Positions 29,820 through 41,120 of a stretch of DNA of 64,000 bases are shown piece after piece. Both the position numbers and the translations under genes were made by a program. The notes under the pieces were generated by a model. That model saw nothing but the letters and a program-made list of their open reading frames with translations, did not search any database and was not told the origin of the DNA. Positions within the stretch are counted from its first letter, which is position 1; each line of letters starts with the position of its first letter. Source of the stretch: Arion vulgaris (taxonomy: Eukaryota > Mollusca > Gastropoda > Stylommatophora > Arionidae); the NCBI GenBank assembly GCA_020796225.1, contig CM036753.1, forward strand, positions 8,264,501 through 8,328,500. Reading direction: 5' to 3'.

Positions 29820-30290
29820 TTGGTCTACTTCTGGCTATGCGACTACTCTGTGTCATAAGCTGGGCGGTTCGATTGAGGTCTTCACCAGTATCCCATAGTT
29901 TCTTTGAAGGATTGTTCCTGGTGTCCAGATTTCCGTTCTCATGCAGCTCAGGCTGGGGCAGTCTTGCAAGATGTGCTCTAGGGATTACTTTAATGCTCCA
30001 CAGGTGCAGGCAGCCGAGTCCATGAGTCCACTCTATGGATGTGTGCTCTGAGACTGCAGTGTCCCGTTCTAAGTCTGACGACTATCATATGCACTTTTCT
30101 GTTTAGTGGATTTATGTTGTAGTGCTCTGGGTTATATTCTTCATTTGTTTTTCTTCCCATCATTTTTCTGGACTGCTTCAGGAGTCTTTGCTTCTGTAGT
30201 GTTGGGTGGGGTCCCTCCAGACCATGCAAGTTTGTCAACCTTTTCATTTCCTTGAGTGTCACAGTGCGCTGGTACCCAGTGTAGAATTAA
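29820..30290 (-). mobile_element. RNase H-type LINE 3' fragment
   Basis: Near 30275 it reads WVPAHCDTQGNEKVDKLAW; then VVRLRTGHCSLRAHIHR and a CTCGA...LEHILQDCPS tail in shifted frames. Confidence 0.75.
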
Positions 30291-30639
30291 TTCTTATTTG
30301 TTGGACATCATGCTGATTTTGTGCCTTATATTATGTCAAGGATGAGCTAGTCTTACCTGGGACATAGACTGGAGAACGGATCAATGCCTCAAAAAAATTT
30401 GTTATAAAAGTGTTTAAAATACCCAGTTTGCCTACTACACCTGGGCACACAGAGCTGCTCTCTGAAACAAAGACTATGGTTTATGCTAATGATGGTACTA
30501 ACTTGCACAGCAGTTTTATACTGCTGTACTACTATTTACACAACAATCTTGTCAACTTGTATACAACTACTTCAAAGATTATTTTTTTAAAAATTGTATC
30601 TATCAATCTTGTATCTATTTGCACTGTTATAAAAAAAAT

Positions 30640-31247
30640 AATTTAAAATATGGGACTAAAAATAATAAAATAAAAACATTAAGAAGTTAAACTTTTAAAA
30701 ACTGAGTGAGGAACAATGCAAAATAATAAAAATAACGAGAACAGACTCAATTCACATATTTAATACTCTATATTGTCACAGTCACTTCTGTCGCTTACTG
30801 CAATAAGAACAAGTCAATGATTAAACAATTTAAAGACAATTGCTAAAATATTCATAAAAGTGTCAGATCCATCTATGTGTCATAAAAAATGAATTCCGTT
30901 ATCTCGGAAACATCTTAGATAAAAACAACTTTAGAACTGAACGTAATCATGAACACACAAAAATGTCCAAAACAACACAAAAAATAATGGAGAAGATGGT
31001 CAATTTTCTAATGGAATGAAGATTTAAAGAATTAATACCAAGAATTATTTCAACATATTGCAGCAAATATAAAAAAAAAAATAATTGAGCTATCAAGCAC
31101 AACAAAATAATTCACAAATCGACATCACAAAAAAACATAAGGACAGTCGTAACAGCAATAAAGCTGCTATGAGTATGCAACAGTGACTAAAGGTTCAAAA
31201 ACGGTAAAATGCTGCATGTCTTCCTTATTGTTAATACTGTGCTTGTG
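30640..31247 (-). other. Probable 3' UTR of the PAIP2-like gene
   Basis: AT-rich sequence after the stop codon, with no recognisable repeat. An ATTAAA on the minus strand near 30758 is a possible poly(A) signal. The end is not determined. Confidence 0.35.
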
Positions 31248-31310
31248 TTAGCATTGTCCTCTTGGAAAGAACTCTGGTGCCAAAGGGTTCAGCTTGCTAG
31301 AGATAATCAC
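31248..31310 (-). CDS. PAIP2: PAIP2-like last coding exon (PAM2 motif)
   Basis: Residues 113-132 and TAA. The acceptor is TTATTTCAG. Encodes VIISSKLNPLAPEFFPRGQC, a clear PAM2 motif at the protein's C-terminus, where the family has it. Confidence 0.87.
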   Translation of the reverse strand: MIISSKLNPLAPEFFPRGQC

Positions 31311-34300
31311 CTGAAATAAAATTTAAAACAACTTAAAATCAATTAGAAAGTTCGCCGAGTGGTTACCGGGCCCAAATTTGGGGTGTAAAGAATAGAACAA
31401 CTGTTACCTGCCATGCATGTCTAAGAGCGACTAAGGAAGTTTGGCTGAAATCGGATGCATGTGTCTAAGCGCGTAGAAGTCTATGCGTTTAGGCCTCAAA
31501 CCAATGTATACACGTTCTTGGCAAAGATCAAACATATCATAAAGTGATTAAAATTGGTCGTAAGAACAACACAAAGAAGAAGAATTAGAAAGTTGATCTT
31601 CTTCTTCTTTGCGTTCGTTCTTTACGACAATTTTAATCACTCTTTGTGATATGTTTGATCTTTGCCAAGAACGTGCACATTGGTTTGATAGGCCCCTAAA
31701 CACATAGACTTCTACATGTTTAGGACACGGGCATCCAATTTCAGCCAAACCTCCTTAGTCGCCTCTTACACATGCATGGCAGGTAACAGTGGTTCTATTT
31801 TTACATCCCAAATTTTGGCCCGTAACCACTTGGACGATCTTACTAGTATGATTTCTTCTTTGTTTTAGATTTAATCTACAATATGTTAGTAAATGCAACG
31901 AGTCTCAAGCTGTCATTATCTACAAAGAGCTTGTCCTACAATGGCAATGATGACAGTCGTATCAGTCTTCCGTATTCCTCATACGCTAGATATCCTTATA
32001 AGAGATGTTCAGAAGTATTTATTACCCTGTCATCAGTTACAATAATCAGGAGTTTCTGTCTTTAGCTTGTTGAAAAGATGATATCTCGGTCTGTTGTGGC
32101 CTGTACTGTCTGCAGATTACGACTTGCTATATTCTGTTAAGCAGGTTTATTTGTTTGTTTGGCATGCTTTCTATCAACAATATTGGTGAATTTATCTACC
32201 TTGGCAGTGAGATCAGCTAATCTGGAGGCACAGATGAGGATTAGAACATATTGACAAGCCGTTGCTCTCCTGCACACAGTGTGGAAATCTACCGTCATCT
32301 CTACTAAAGTAAAGCTTAGGATGTCAGCTCAGATGTGAAAAAATGTGTCTTGTATGGCTTGGAAACGTGGTGAGTCACCAAGTTAAATACAAATAAGATT
32401 CAGACCGTTATCAACAAATGTCTTCAGTGTATTCTCAAATTGAGATGGTATGACAGAGTGGCAATCACAGACTTGTGTAGCTCCCCTTTAATTACTACTG
32501 ATGGTATGACAGTGCTGCAATCTGTTTTCAGGGCCAACAAGGGGGAGTGGAGTATGGTCTTGGTCAGTGCCAGTTTACTGACCCTGGTAATGCTTTTTTT
32601 TCACTGTACTTCACTGCGGCTATAGTTCCTTTTAAGCAGGTAATCTGCATAATTTACTGGTGGCCAGGATGTTGTTTCCCACTTGTCAGTGTAGAAGTGG
32701 TCCATCAGTAAAACTTGACTCTAACCTGATCTCAGGGGAGGCATTTCATCTTTTATAAACTGCTAAATATGAGAAAATGATCACAAAAGAACTAATACTT
32801 TAAAAGGAAGATAGTTATACAGACAAGTTTCGGCACAGTTACAATGCTGCTTTAATAGTATACAAACCTCCAGAGTGGTTACCGGGGCCCAAATTTTGGG
32901 CGTAAAGAATAGAACCACTGTTACCTGCCACGCATGTCGTAAGAGGCGACTAAGGAGGTTGGGAATGGGGCTAGCTACCCCACACCGTAAAAACACTAGA
33001 TGGCTACAGAACGGAGAGCGAACAGAGTAAACGCTGCTGAAACCGGGCACATTGCCGAAGGCACCAGAGCTCCAAATGGAGCTGAAGATGTGACGTAAAA
33101 CACACCAATGCTAAGGCTGCATGAATCAGATTTCCACATAAATAGAATTTATGGGGAGATCTGTACATCGTCTGGGCGTGATCGCACGAGAGAGAGTATA
33201 CAATGAATTTGATAAGTCAATTTCTATGAGAAAAGTGTTTAGAATATTTTCACTTCATTTTTGTTTAAAAAAATGTCCCAAGATTATTTGACACTGTAGA
33301 CATTATGTTTCCTTATCAGTTAGTCTATTTCTCAATCTGCATGCATTTTGTGCGAATTAGATGAAAAATCTGTAGAAAACAGTATCTACTGCAGAAGAAT
33401 GAAAATTTATGTTAAGAATATAGGTAATCCATATTGGTTGGCAAATATGTCTCAGTCGCATATTTTTATCAGATTGTCAAAAGTGAAAAATAAATGGAAT
33501 TGTGAAAGAGAACATGACAGACACCAAGACAACTAGAGGTTAACGAAGAGAGAATAGGGAAATGGAGTGAACACATACTTAGGACACAACCAAACAAAAA
33601 TCCAGACATGTAATTGACAGGAACCCACATCTACCTCTGAACTCAGAGATGGCACACCTTTATGGCGAGGGACACTGATAATAAAGAAAGATGCAAAAAT
33701 CAGAAGCTCCGTACCAGATAATGCTGGAATTCTTCTTCTTCTTCTTGACGATCAATTTTAATCACTCTTTGTGATATGTTTGATCTTGCCAAGAAAGTGT
33801 ATACGTTGCACATTGGTTTGGTAGGCCCCTAAACACATAGACTTCTACACGTTTAGGACACACGCATCCGATTTCAGCCAACCTCCTTAGTCACCTCTTA
33901 CGACATGCATGGCAGGTAACAGTGGTTCTATTCTTTACACCACAAATTTGGTTCCCGGTAACCACTCGGGCGACGCTGGAATTCATAGCAGATGAATGCA
34001 AGTAGAAGAAGGAACCCACAGAGGAAGAGTAGTAGGGAAGTCAAAACAATCACAGCCTATTAGCAGAGAGAAAGATATCTGTCCAGAATAAAATGTAGTG
34101 AAGAGTGATAGTTACAACCCTCAAGTTTCATTGGGAGCAAGAAAGTTTAGTAGTCGTAGTAGTTGGCATGTGTGAGCATATAAAACAATTTGTCACAGAG
34201 GTAAGAACAGCAATATCACATACCTTTGTTGGCTTATGTTTCTTCCGCTAAGCAGAGATGTGAGTTTTGCACTTCGGCAGTTCAAGTCCAGTCTAAACGT

Positions 34301-35740
34301 ATGCATGTTTCTGCAGCTGGGATAGACTTCTGCATAAGGTGTTTTTGATAGTTTTCCTTGTTGGAACGTCTTGGAAGCTTGCTCTATGGTCCAGGACACC
34401 ACAATATAACATGCTGCACTGTTTCGTGTGGGTAGTTATAGTTTCTCCATTGTTCTGGCTGAGTTGCATTAAATATGTTTAGGTGGCAGTTCAGTCCAAT
34501 ATGTCCTGTTCTGAGTTGGAAGATAATGCTTTGCTTCTCTATGTTACAACAGGGTGATGTCTTGGTCCATCCATTACAGTTTATATTGTCCAGCTAGTCA
34601 ATCGATAATTCTTCAATTTCTCTTGGGAAGAATATTATGCTTTCTTAAAGGAGGTCCACTGTAGTCACCTAAGGATCCTTGTAAGGAAAAATGAAAACAT
34701 TAGGGATAAAAATTACCTCCTCCTGATTTGCAACAGAAACAGCATGTTCTTGTCTGGCCTGAGCCATGCCAACGGTTCTCCCACCAGCATGGGATGAGTC
34801 AAATGTAATGAAAGCATTCTCTACTGGGGATCTCGAAAGGATTTCTGAAGCAATTTGTTCCATTTCATATAAATCTTCAAAACATTGTTCAATCAACTCC
34901 TGCTCTTTGAGTTCTTCTTCAAACTGTAAACATAAAACAGTACAAAGATTTTAAAAAAAACTGCTAATAATGAAGATATCTAGTACGATAACATATTCTG
35001 TTTGGGATCATATCTTTTAGCAAAAAGATACAAATGTTTTTAAAATAGTGGCAAGTAACACAAAAAATAAACATTCATACAATAGTATGACTATGAATTG
35101 CAAGAAAACCGTTATTATGATCGCACAAAAAAAAAGCAGATTTTATCAACATGCACCATCAAAATAAATAAGATGCTGCTAAGGCAAGTTCATCAAACTT
35201 CAATTTCTTGGAACTCTGAATATATCAGAATACATGTCTTGCATATAGGAAGTCTGAATTTCTTCACTTATTTTGTATACTTTGCTTGATATATGCCTTT
35301 TGGATGAAACATCACTATCTTTTTATGCTTTGCAAAACTATAATACTTTGCTCTTACATGTTTCGTCAATACATCAGATTGTAGATCATAAATAAAGAAA
35401 ATAAGTCAAGACAAAAATACAATTTCATTTTAAAAAGTACAGCTTTGCAACAAGTCCTGGTCTATGAAAGTTGATCCTTTAATTGCCTCTTACAACATGC
35501 TTTGTAGGCCGAGTGTTCTATTCTTTTCTCCTTGCAAGCCCAGGCAACATATGGCGTGGAATTCTAAATGCAATGTGCAAATTTGTCTTTCTATACTGTT
35601 TATCAACTTACCTGTCGGTCGAATTCTTCCATTTCTTCCATCCACATATATTCAGAAAAGTCTACTTCTTGATTCTGAACAATAGGGATAATTTCTGGCT
35701 CATCCTCATTCAAAAGTGATGCTGGTGTTCTCATATTCAT
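31248..35740 (-). CDS. PAIP2: PAIP2-like polyadenylate-binding protein-interacting protein (3 coding exons, complete)
   Basis: PAIP2 proteins bind poly(A)-binding protein and dampen translation; they act in the cytoplasm. Exons at 35612-35740, 34717-34923 and 31248-31310 join in phase 0 to give 132 codons and TAA; vertebrate PAIP2 is about 127 residues. Residues 29-43 (SEYMWMEEMEEFDRQ) and 44-63 (FEEELKEQELIEQCFEDLYE) match the PAM1-side acidic region. Residues 116-128 (SSKLNPLAPEFFP) are a PAM2 motif, which binds the MLLE domain of PABP. The stretch between them (about 66-112) does not resemble the vertebrate protein. A 3' splice site (TTTTTTAG) eight bases before the ATG suggests a non-coding first exon further upstream, not located. 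An AATAAA was not found downstream; an ATTAAA lies near 30758. Confidence 0.87.
31353..31582 (+). mobile_element. SINE family A, copy A3 (PAIP2-like intron 2)
   Basis: Bounded by the 12-bp duplication AATTAGAAAGTT (31341-31352, 31583-31594). Its first base is 43 bp from the last coding exon's splice acceptor. Confidence 0.9.
31601..31835 (-). mobile_element. SINE family A, copy A4, inverted next to A3
   Basis: Bounded by GATCTT (31595-31600, 31836-31841). Opposite orientation to A3 with only 18 bp between them, giving a tail-to-tail inverted repeat. Confidence 0.88.
31890..32165 (+). repeat. Dispersed repeat J, copy 2 (PAIP2-like intron 2)
   Basis: TCAGGAGTTTCTGTCTTTAGC, GTTGTGGCCTGTACTGTCTG and TTTATTTGTTTGTTTGGC correspond to copy 1. 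Confidence 0.5.
32165..32445 (+). mobile_element. Degraded LINE fragment
   Basis: Broken frames read GEFIYLGSEIS, then VLYGLETW and INKCLQCILKLRW, the order found in the RT-to-tail region of the L2/L7-type LINEs. Both ends are eroded. Confidence 0.6.
32866..33194 (+). mobile_element. SINE family D, full-length copy (A-type head, different tail)
   Basis: A single transposed unit of 329 bp, bounded by AGTATACAA (32857-32865, 33195-33203). It starts with the A-family head and core (GAGTGGTTACCGGGGCCC, GTCGTAAGAGGCGACT), then runs into a distinct tail (GGGGCTAGCTACCCC, GAAACCGG, CTCCAAATGGAGCTGAA) ending in (GA)n. Confidence 0.87.
33620..34012 (+). mobile_element. Family H repeat split by SINE A6
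   Basis: Parts 33620-33732 and 33975-34012 (ATGGCGAGGGACACTGATAA, then GAATTCATAGCAGATGAATG). Confidence 0.72.
33733..33974 (-). mobile_element. SINE family A, copy A6, inside a family H repeat
   Basis: Bounded by GCTGGAATTC (33723-33732, 33975-33984). Splits a family H copy. Confidence 0.88.
34200..34615 (-). mobile_element. LINE 3' fragment in PAIP2-like intron 2
   Basis: Minus-strand frames read RTGHIGLNCHLNIFNA and HETVQHVILWCPGP, the RTGH...H-x-ILxCP layout of the RNase H-type LINE tail. Confidence 0.6.
34717..34923 (-). CDS. PAIP2: PAIP2-like coding exon 2
   Basis: Residues 44-112. The acceptor is TTTACAG and the donor GAG|GTAATT. Begins with FEEELKEQELIEQCFE. Confidence 0.88.
35612..35740 (-). 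CDS. PAIP2: PAIP2-like coding exon 1
   Basis: Residues 1-43, from MNMRTPASLL to EEFDRQ. The donor is CAG|GTAAG. The exon itself probably begins at 35748 after an acceptor, so eight bases are 5' UTR. An in-frame ATG at 35734 is an alternative start. Confidence 0.88.
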
Positions 35741-35802
35741 TGTTAACACTAAAAAACATTATAAGATAAAATATGAAAATATTTCAGATTTGATCAGTCA
35801 TC

Positions 35803-36035
35803 TGTGTGTTGCTGGGGAGCAAAGAATAGTAATGCTGCAACCTACAAAGAATGTCGTAAGAGGCGACTGAGCTAGATAAGCTATCTTAGTAAATAAACGC
35901 TCGTAGAAATCAGATATGCTGGCCTAATTGTAGGCACATAACTAGCACAACGTACAATCGCTATTAGGCATAGATAACATACAAATCTCAAAGAGTGGTT
36001 TAACAAGTGATTGATATAGCGTTCAAAGAAGAACA
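35803..36035 (+). mobile_element. SINE family B, copy B4, just 5' of the PAIP2-like coding exons
   Basis: Has the core ATGTCGTAAGAGGCGACT and the B tail. It lies about 55 bp upstream of the first coding exon's splice acceptor, within the presumed 5' UTR intron. Confidence 0.8.
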
Positions 36036-36199
36036 CAGAGTAGGAGTTTGCACTCTTTTCTTTTGTCCTGCACCATGTAGCACAGTTTGTACTGTCAACT
36101 CCATGTCGGTGTTTTTACTGGCTATGTCTTTGGATAGAGGTTTCCAGAGTTCTTCAAATTCACTAGGTCTACTTGATTAAGTTTGCAATCGGTGCAGTG

Positions 36200-36330
36200 C
36201 AACACATCCGTGTGTTGCTGGTTTGAGAACAAATAAATAAAAATATTAAGACTGTAACCTTCAAGGCATGTCATGTTGTAAAAGCGACTATGGTATGGTT
36301 CGGCTTGGCTGGCTACCCATCAGGTAGAAA
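36200..36330 (+). mobile_element. Diverged SINE B head fragment
   Basis: Retains TGTGTTGCTGG and AAGGCATGTCATGTTGTAAAAG, a decayed form of the B head and core. Confidence 0.45.
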
Positions 36331-36789
36331 ACTTTAGATACAAAATTCAACCAACCATGAATAATTCAAATATAATGAGCATATATTATCAATATACTGA
36401 CGAGAGCTGCAGGAGATAGAGAAAGATAGAAAGACTTGATATGAGTTGGTTGAGGGCTTATGTCACAACCTGGATTAAAAAAACACACAAATAAGAGAGA
36501 GAACAATGCCACAAGTTGGGCAGCCCTCTACTCTGGAGATGACTTTACTATCCTACAAAACTTTACAAGACGCTGATAGATCACACTATAGACAACTGTA
36601 ATAAGACTAAGTGCCCAATAGGATCTGAAACCTGGATCACAAAAAGGTAAACATTACTACAGACCTTAAAACATTCCTAAGACAAATCTATGGGCACTAC
36701 CAACAATGATGAAAATAGAGGAGAATGAAAAGCAACAAGGATAGTTATAATTTGTGGACATCACAATTAATTACCCCCATTCTAATTGA

Positions 36790-39700
36790 GAATACTACTT
36801 CTTCTTCCAACGTTTTCAGACATCGATTTGTATACTTTTAAAGTAGTTAATGGTCAACCGGAGTCCATGTACATCTCCGTAGAGCTTGTCTTGGACTGAT
36901 ATGGGGATTGGCCATGTGTTTTCTCTCTGTTTCGTGTATGTTGGACATTCTTGCAGTATGTGTGTCTCTGTCAGCTTGCTGGTGCCACATGTACATATGT
37001 CAGATGGGCCTATTTTATACTTATTAAACAGATGGTACCTCAGCCTATTATGCCCTGTTCGTAGATGGAAAATGACAACCTGTTCCTCTCTACTTACTTG
37101 GTGGTATGCATCGTCCTTTTCATGCCCTGGGTGATCTCTCAGCCATTTGTTCTTTAGGCCCTTTTATCCGTACTTTGCTTCCTCATATGTCATACTGGTG
37201 TCTGTCTGTGTAGCCTGCTTCTCGCATCGTCATTGCCAGGTATTCCGCAATGAGATGGTATCCACTGTATTACCACTCTAGAGAAGATGTTGCATACTTG
37301 GTGTAGTGATGCTTGCAGTTCCTTCAAGTTGTTATCGTCTTGATTTTTAGAGCAGTAATTACTGACAGGGCATCAGTAAGAAATACCAGGTTTTCATTTA
37401 CATGTTCCTCTGACACTATGGCTTCTGTCGCCGCTTTTAGGGCCTCTGCTCTGTAATTGCTGGAGAACCTTCCTGTCGCTAATTTTAGCTTCCTGTGTTT
37501 CATGTCACTGAGCACTATGAGGGCTCCCTCCCATTTTCAGTTGCATTTGCTGCAGACCCATCTGTGTATACATGAGTCCACCTGCTGTTAGGAAAGTGTT
37601 CCTTTAGATCTCGTGGCCAGGAATTTTCTTTCTTCACTTTTTTGTTGGTTTTTGCCTGCTATCCTGTGATGTTCTCATTCAGCTCTGGGAATTTTGTATC
37701 TTTCCATATCTGTCTTGTGTTGGTATATTTTAGTGGTTTGGAGTAACTTCAGCACATGATGGTTGTTTGCTCATCATCATCTTGGTTGTCGCTGCAAAGT
37801 TGGTTCGTTTTAGTCTGCCCTTCCTAGCCCATTCATTCTGTGGTACATTGGGTGATCTTCTAGTCTCTTGAACTTTTCTGCTTGTTTTTGTGTTCTGCTG
37901 TGTCTTATATCCTCCATTGGTTGTAGGCAGGTGGTCTTCTCTATTTCCTGTATTGGGGTAGATCTCATTCCCCCTGTAATAATTCTCATAGCTTGGTTCT
38001 GAACACTGTTGATTTTATTGAAGTTGGATTGGGCTACAGTTGCCCATGCAGAGATTCCATAGTCCAGTGTCGGGCGAATATATCCCATATAAAGCTTCTT
38101 TAAAACACTGTTATCTGCCCCAAGTTGTGCCAGCTAATTTTTTCATGATTGCCATCCTGGATTTTGCTCGGGTTTGTTTTTCTAAATCTGAGCATTCCAT
38201 GTCATGCGCTGGTTGAAGGTGATTCCAAGGTATGTGGGGTTTTTCTCTGGGAGCAATATATGGTTATTTAGTAGGAGCTTTGGGGCTTTGTTGATAGGGA
38301 GAAAATTGTATATGTCGTTTTCTTTTCATTGGCTTTGATCAGCCATGTATTTGACCATTGGTCTAGGGATGTGAGGGCCTGTTGTATTCTGCTTGTTGCG
38401 CGGTAATGCGCTCCTCTGATGTCACAGGCCAGGTCATCCGCATACAGGGCGTGGTGGATCCTTCTGGGTATGTTCTTGGTTATGTCATTGATGTATATGA
38501 GGAACAGTGTTGGCGACAGTACTCCACCTGAGGAACTCCTTGTTCTAGTGTTGTTTTCCTGCTGGTGAACTCTGCACTTACACTTTAGCAGTTCTTTTTC
38601 TAGATACTGTGATATCCATTTGTACATTCGTCCTGCTACTTGATTTCTGCGCAACTTCACTTTTAGGCCAGCCTTTCACACTTTATCAAAAGCCTTCTCC
38701 AGATACTGCTAGCGTTTGTTTTCCCTCTTGAAAAGCATCCTCAATCTCCTGGCGATGTATGTCACTTGATCTTCTGTAGATCTGTGTTTTCGGAAGCCTG
38801 CTTGTTGGGGAGAAAGCCCTTTTCTTCCAGATGCCACATTAGTCTGGTGTTGATCATGCGCTCTAGCAATTTTCCTACGCAGCTCAGTAGGCTAATTGGT
38901 CTATAACTGCTGGGGTCTGTGGGATCTTCCCGCTTTTTATCGGTATCAGTATAGCTTCCTTCCATTCTTTGGGTATAACGCCACTTTTCCAGCTACAGTT
39001 ACAAATTTCTAGTAGCTTCTTTTTCGCTTGTCGTCCCATTTCTATTATCATTTCGTTAGTTATTCCATCATTGCCTGGTGATTTTCTTTTCTTTAGAGAG
39101 CGTAATGCTTTTTCTAATTCATGCATTGTTAATTTAGTTGTCATGTGCTCCTCCGGGGAACTTGAATGAGGTCATGGGCCATTAGTTCTTCTTTATGGTT
39201 TCCTCCTTTCTTCATGAACATCTAATGATTTACTTATGTAAAGTGCTAACTAAGGATATTGGCAGCTTGTTTCCCGCTTAGCTGTTCATCATTCTGTTTG
39301 GTGATTGTGTGTTTGTATTTATTTTCTTGGTTTAGTGCCCTGGCTAGTTTCCACCATAAGTTTCCACAACTTATTTCCATCTCTGTCTAGGTTAAGGCTT
39401 TGTATTTTTTTATCCAGCTGTTTCTAGTATTTTATTTAGTGTTCGTTTATCTTGCGAGGTGGCTTTAAGTTTAATGTTTGCTTCTGTTGTTCTTTCTATT
39501 TCTGCAATGTCTCTTGCTTTCGTTAGTTCTACTTCTAGTTGTTCTAATTTGTCCGTCCAGAATGGGCTGTAGTTTGGTCTCGCACCTCGAGGGATGGACT
39601 CAGTGGCTGCTTTTTGGAGGGCTTTGTTAAAGTCTGCAACCCCAGCTTTTAGCATACTCTTGCGTATGTTTAGGGGTTCGCAGTATAGGTCTGTCAGGAG

Positions 39701-39950
39701 TGCAAATTTTCTCCAGTCTGCTCGTTTGTAGTTCCATCTTGGTAGCAGCTTTAGTTGCTGTGGGGAGTATGCAACATTTACGGCCAGCTTTACCGGTCTG
39801 TGGTCACTTCTCATGATTGGTCTAGCACCATTCTATCAATTTTGTGGTGGCTGTCACCTGTACTAAAGGTCAGGTCTGGTGTGGAGGTGGTTTTCCAGGT
39901 TCTGGAGTAGTAGCTAGGTTTCATGAAAAGCAGATCCGAGCTTTTAGGAC
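36790..39950 (-). mobile_element. RNase H-bearing LINE (I/Nimb-like), largest remnant
   Basis: Read right to left: the end of an APE-type endonuclease (STPDLTFST, KIDRMVLDQ, RSDHRPVKLAV near 39790-39890); a linker; RT pieces (LKKRKSPGNDGITNEMI near 39090, SSYRPISLLSCVGKLLERMI near 38900, GGVLSPTLFLIYIND near 38530 and ALYADDLAC near 38450); a thumb-like part (YIRPTLDYGISAW near 38080); RNase H (RAEALKAATEA near 37440); then RTGHNRLRYHL and a CTCG...THILQECP tail near 36950-37080. Multiple frameshifts and stops make it inactive. It ends CGTTGGAAGAAGAAG. The 5' end is truncated. Clade placement rests on the RNase H and the tail. Confidence 0.85.
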
Positions 39951-40329
39951 AATGCTTCCAATATGAGGATCAAGTTTGAGGCGGCTACTGTAAATATGTG
40001 CTTCCTTACTGGACATAGCTAAAGAGGGCCACTATTGTGTCATGCTTCAATCCATCCTTCACTAGGTCCAAAATAGATGGCTACACAAAAACTATAGCAA
40101 CCTCAAAGTTCCAGAAACACACATAGAAATTTTGCACTCGACATGCATGGATCCAGTTATGTGTAAGCTGGCATCAAAAGCACCTATAGTGGAAACAACC
40201 AATCTGGATAGGGTTTTATACTTGGAACAGTTTTTTTCCTTGGTGTCACTATCAAATGTGCATGATATGGTGGGATCCATACAGATGAAATGTAGGAATA
40301 AACAGTAATGTGCTGAACTATTAGCATGC

Positions 40330-40412
40330 ATACCCTTCACTATATGTTGAAAGAAATTGAACACAGAGGTATATGTGTTTGTCTGGAATGTACAGTAAGA
40401 TTGGTAATGTTA
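40330..40412 (+). repeat. Dispersed repeat M, copy 2
   Basis: ATTAGCATGCATACCCTTCA and GAAAGAAATTGAACACAGAG match 7960-8045. Confidence 0.45.
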
Positions 40413-41095
40413 ACTAACTAGATTTATTTATTTGTAACTGATTTAGTCAAACCATGTAGTTATTATGTTTTGCTGGTAGATGAGCAAATGAAACAAAGAT
40501 TTGTGTTATCTTTGTCAACTTATTGGTAGATACTGCAATAGCCTTACAGACACCAAATACTATATATAGTATATAATGATATATGCAAACGTGATTTAGG
40601 TTCTTCATATAGTAAGGGAGCCATCAAAGAAATGTATGAAACAAGATGTGTGGAGTGAGATGCATACTGCAATTTGAGTACAGGACTGATCAAGCAAGTA
40701 TAGGGAATGATGATTTACTATTCTATAGAATGCGATTTACATGATGATAAGCCGTAATCTTTTTAATGTGTAAACTGTGACAGAGACTGTCACGCATAAG
40801 ACTTTAACTTTACAATCACCAACGAAGTTTCTCATTGTCCATCTCATTGGAACTGAAAGATGCCTACCTCTACAGTAGATTTTGAGAATATCAAATATTT
40901 AAATATTACTTGAGGCTGCCAACTGAAACTCCACTCAGTTGTGCTTGATTTCACTTTGAGTGACTAAAGTGAATTCAAGACAAAATCTAACTAGAAGAAG
41001 GACACGTATACGAATATGTAGCATAGTGTACTAAGCCTGACTTAAAGGTAACAGACCTTGAGAGTTGAGAGTGTTGCACCAGACAGTTACCCACC

Positions 41096-41120
41096 GAGTA
41101 GTAGTAGTAGTAGTAGTAAA
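41096..41120. repeat. (AGT)n microsatellite
   Basis: Seven AGT units. Confidence 0.9.

Noticed and set aside
38969..39169. Plus-strand frame of 66 codons
   Set aside because: Antisense to the RT domain of the large LINE.
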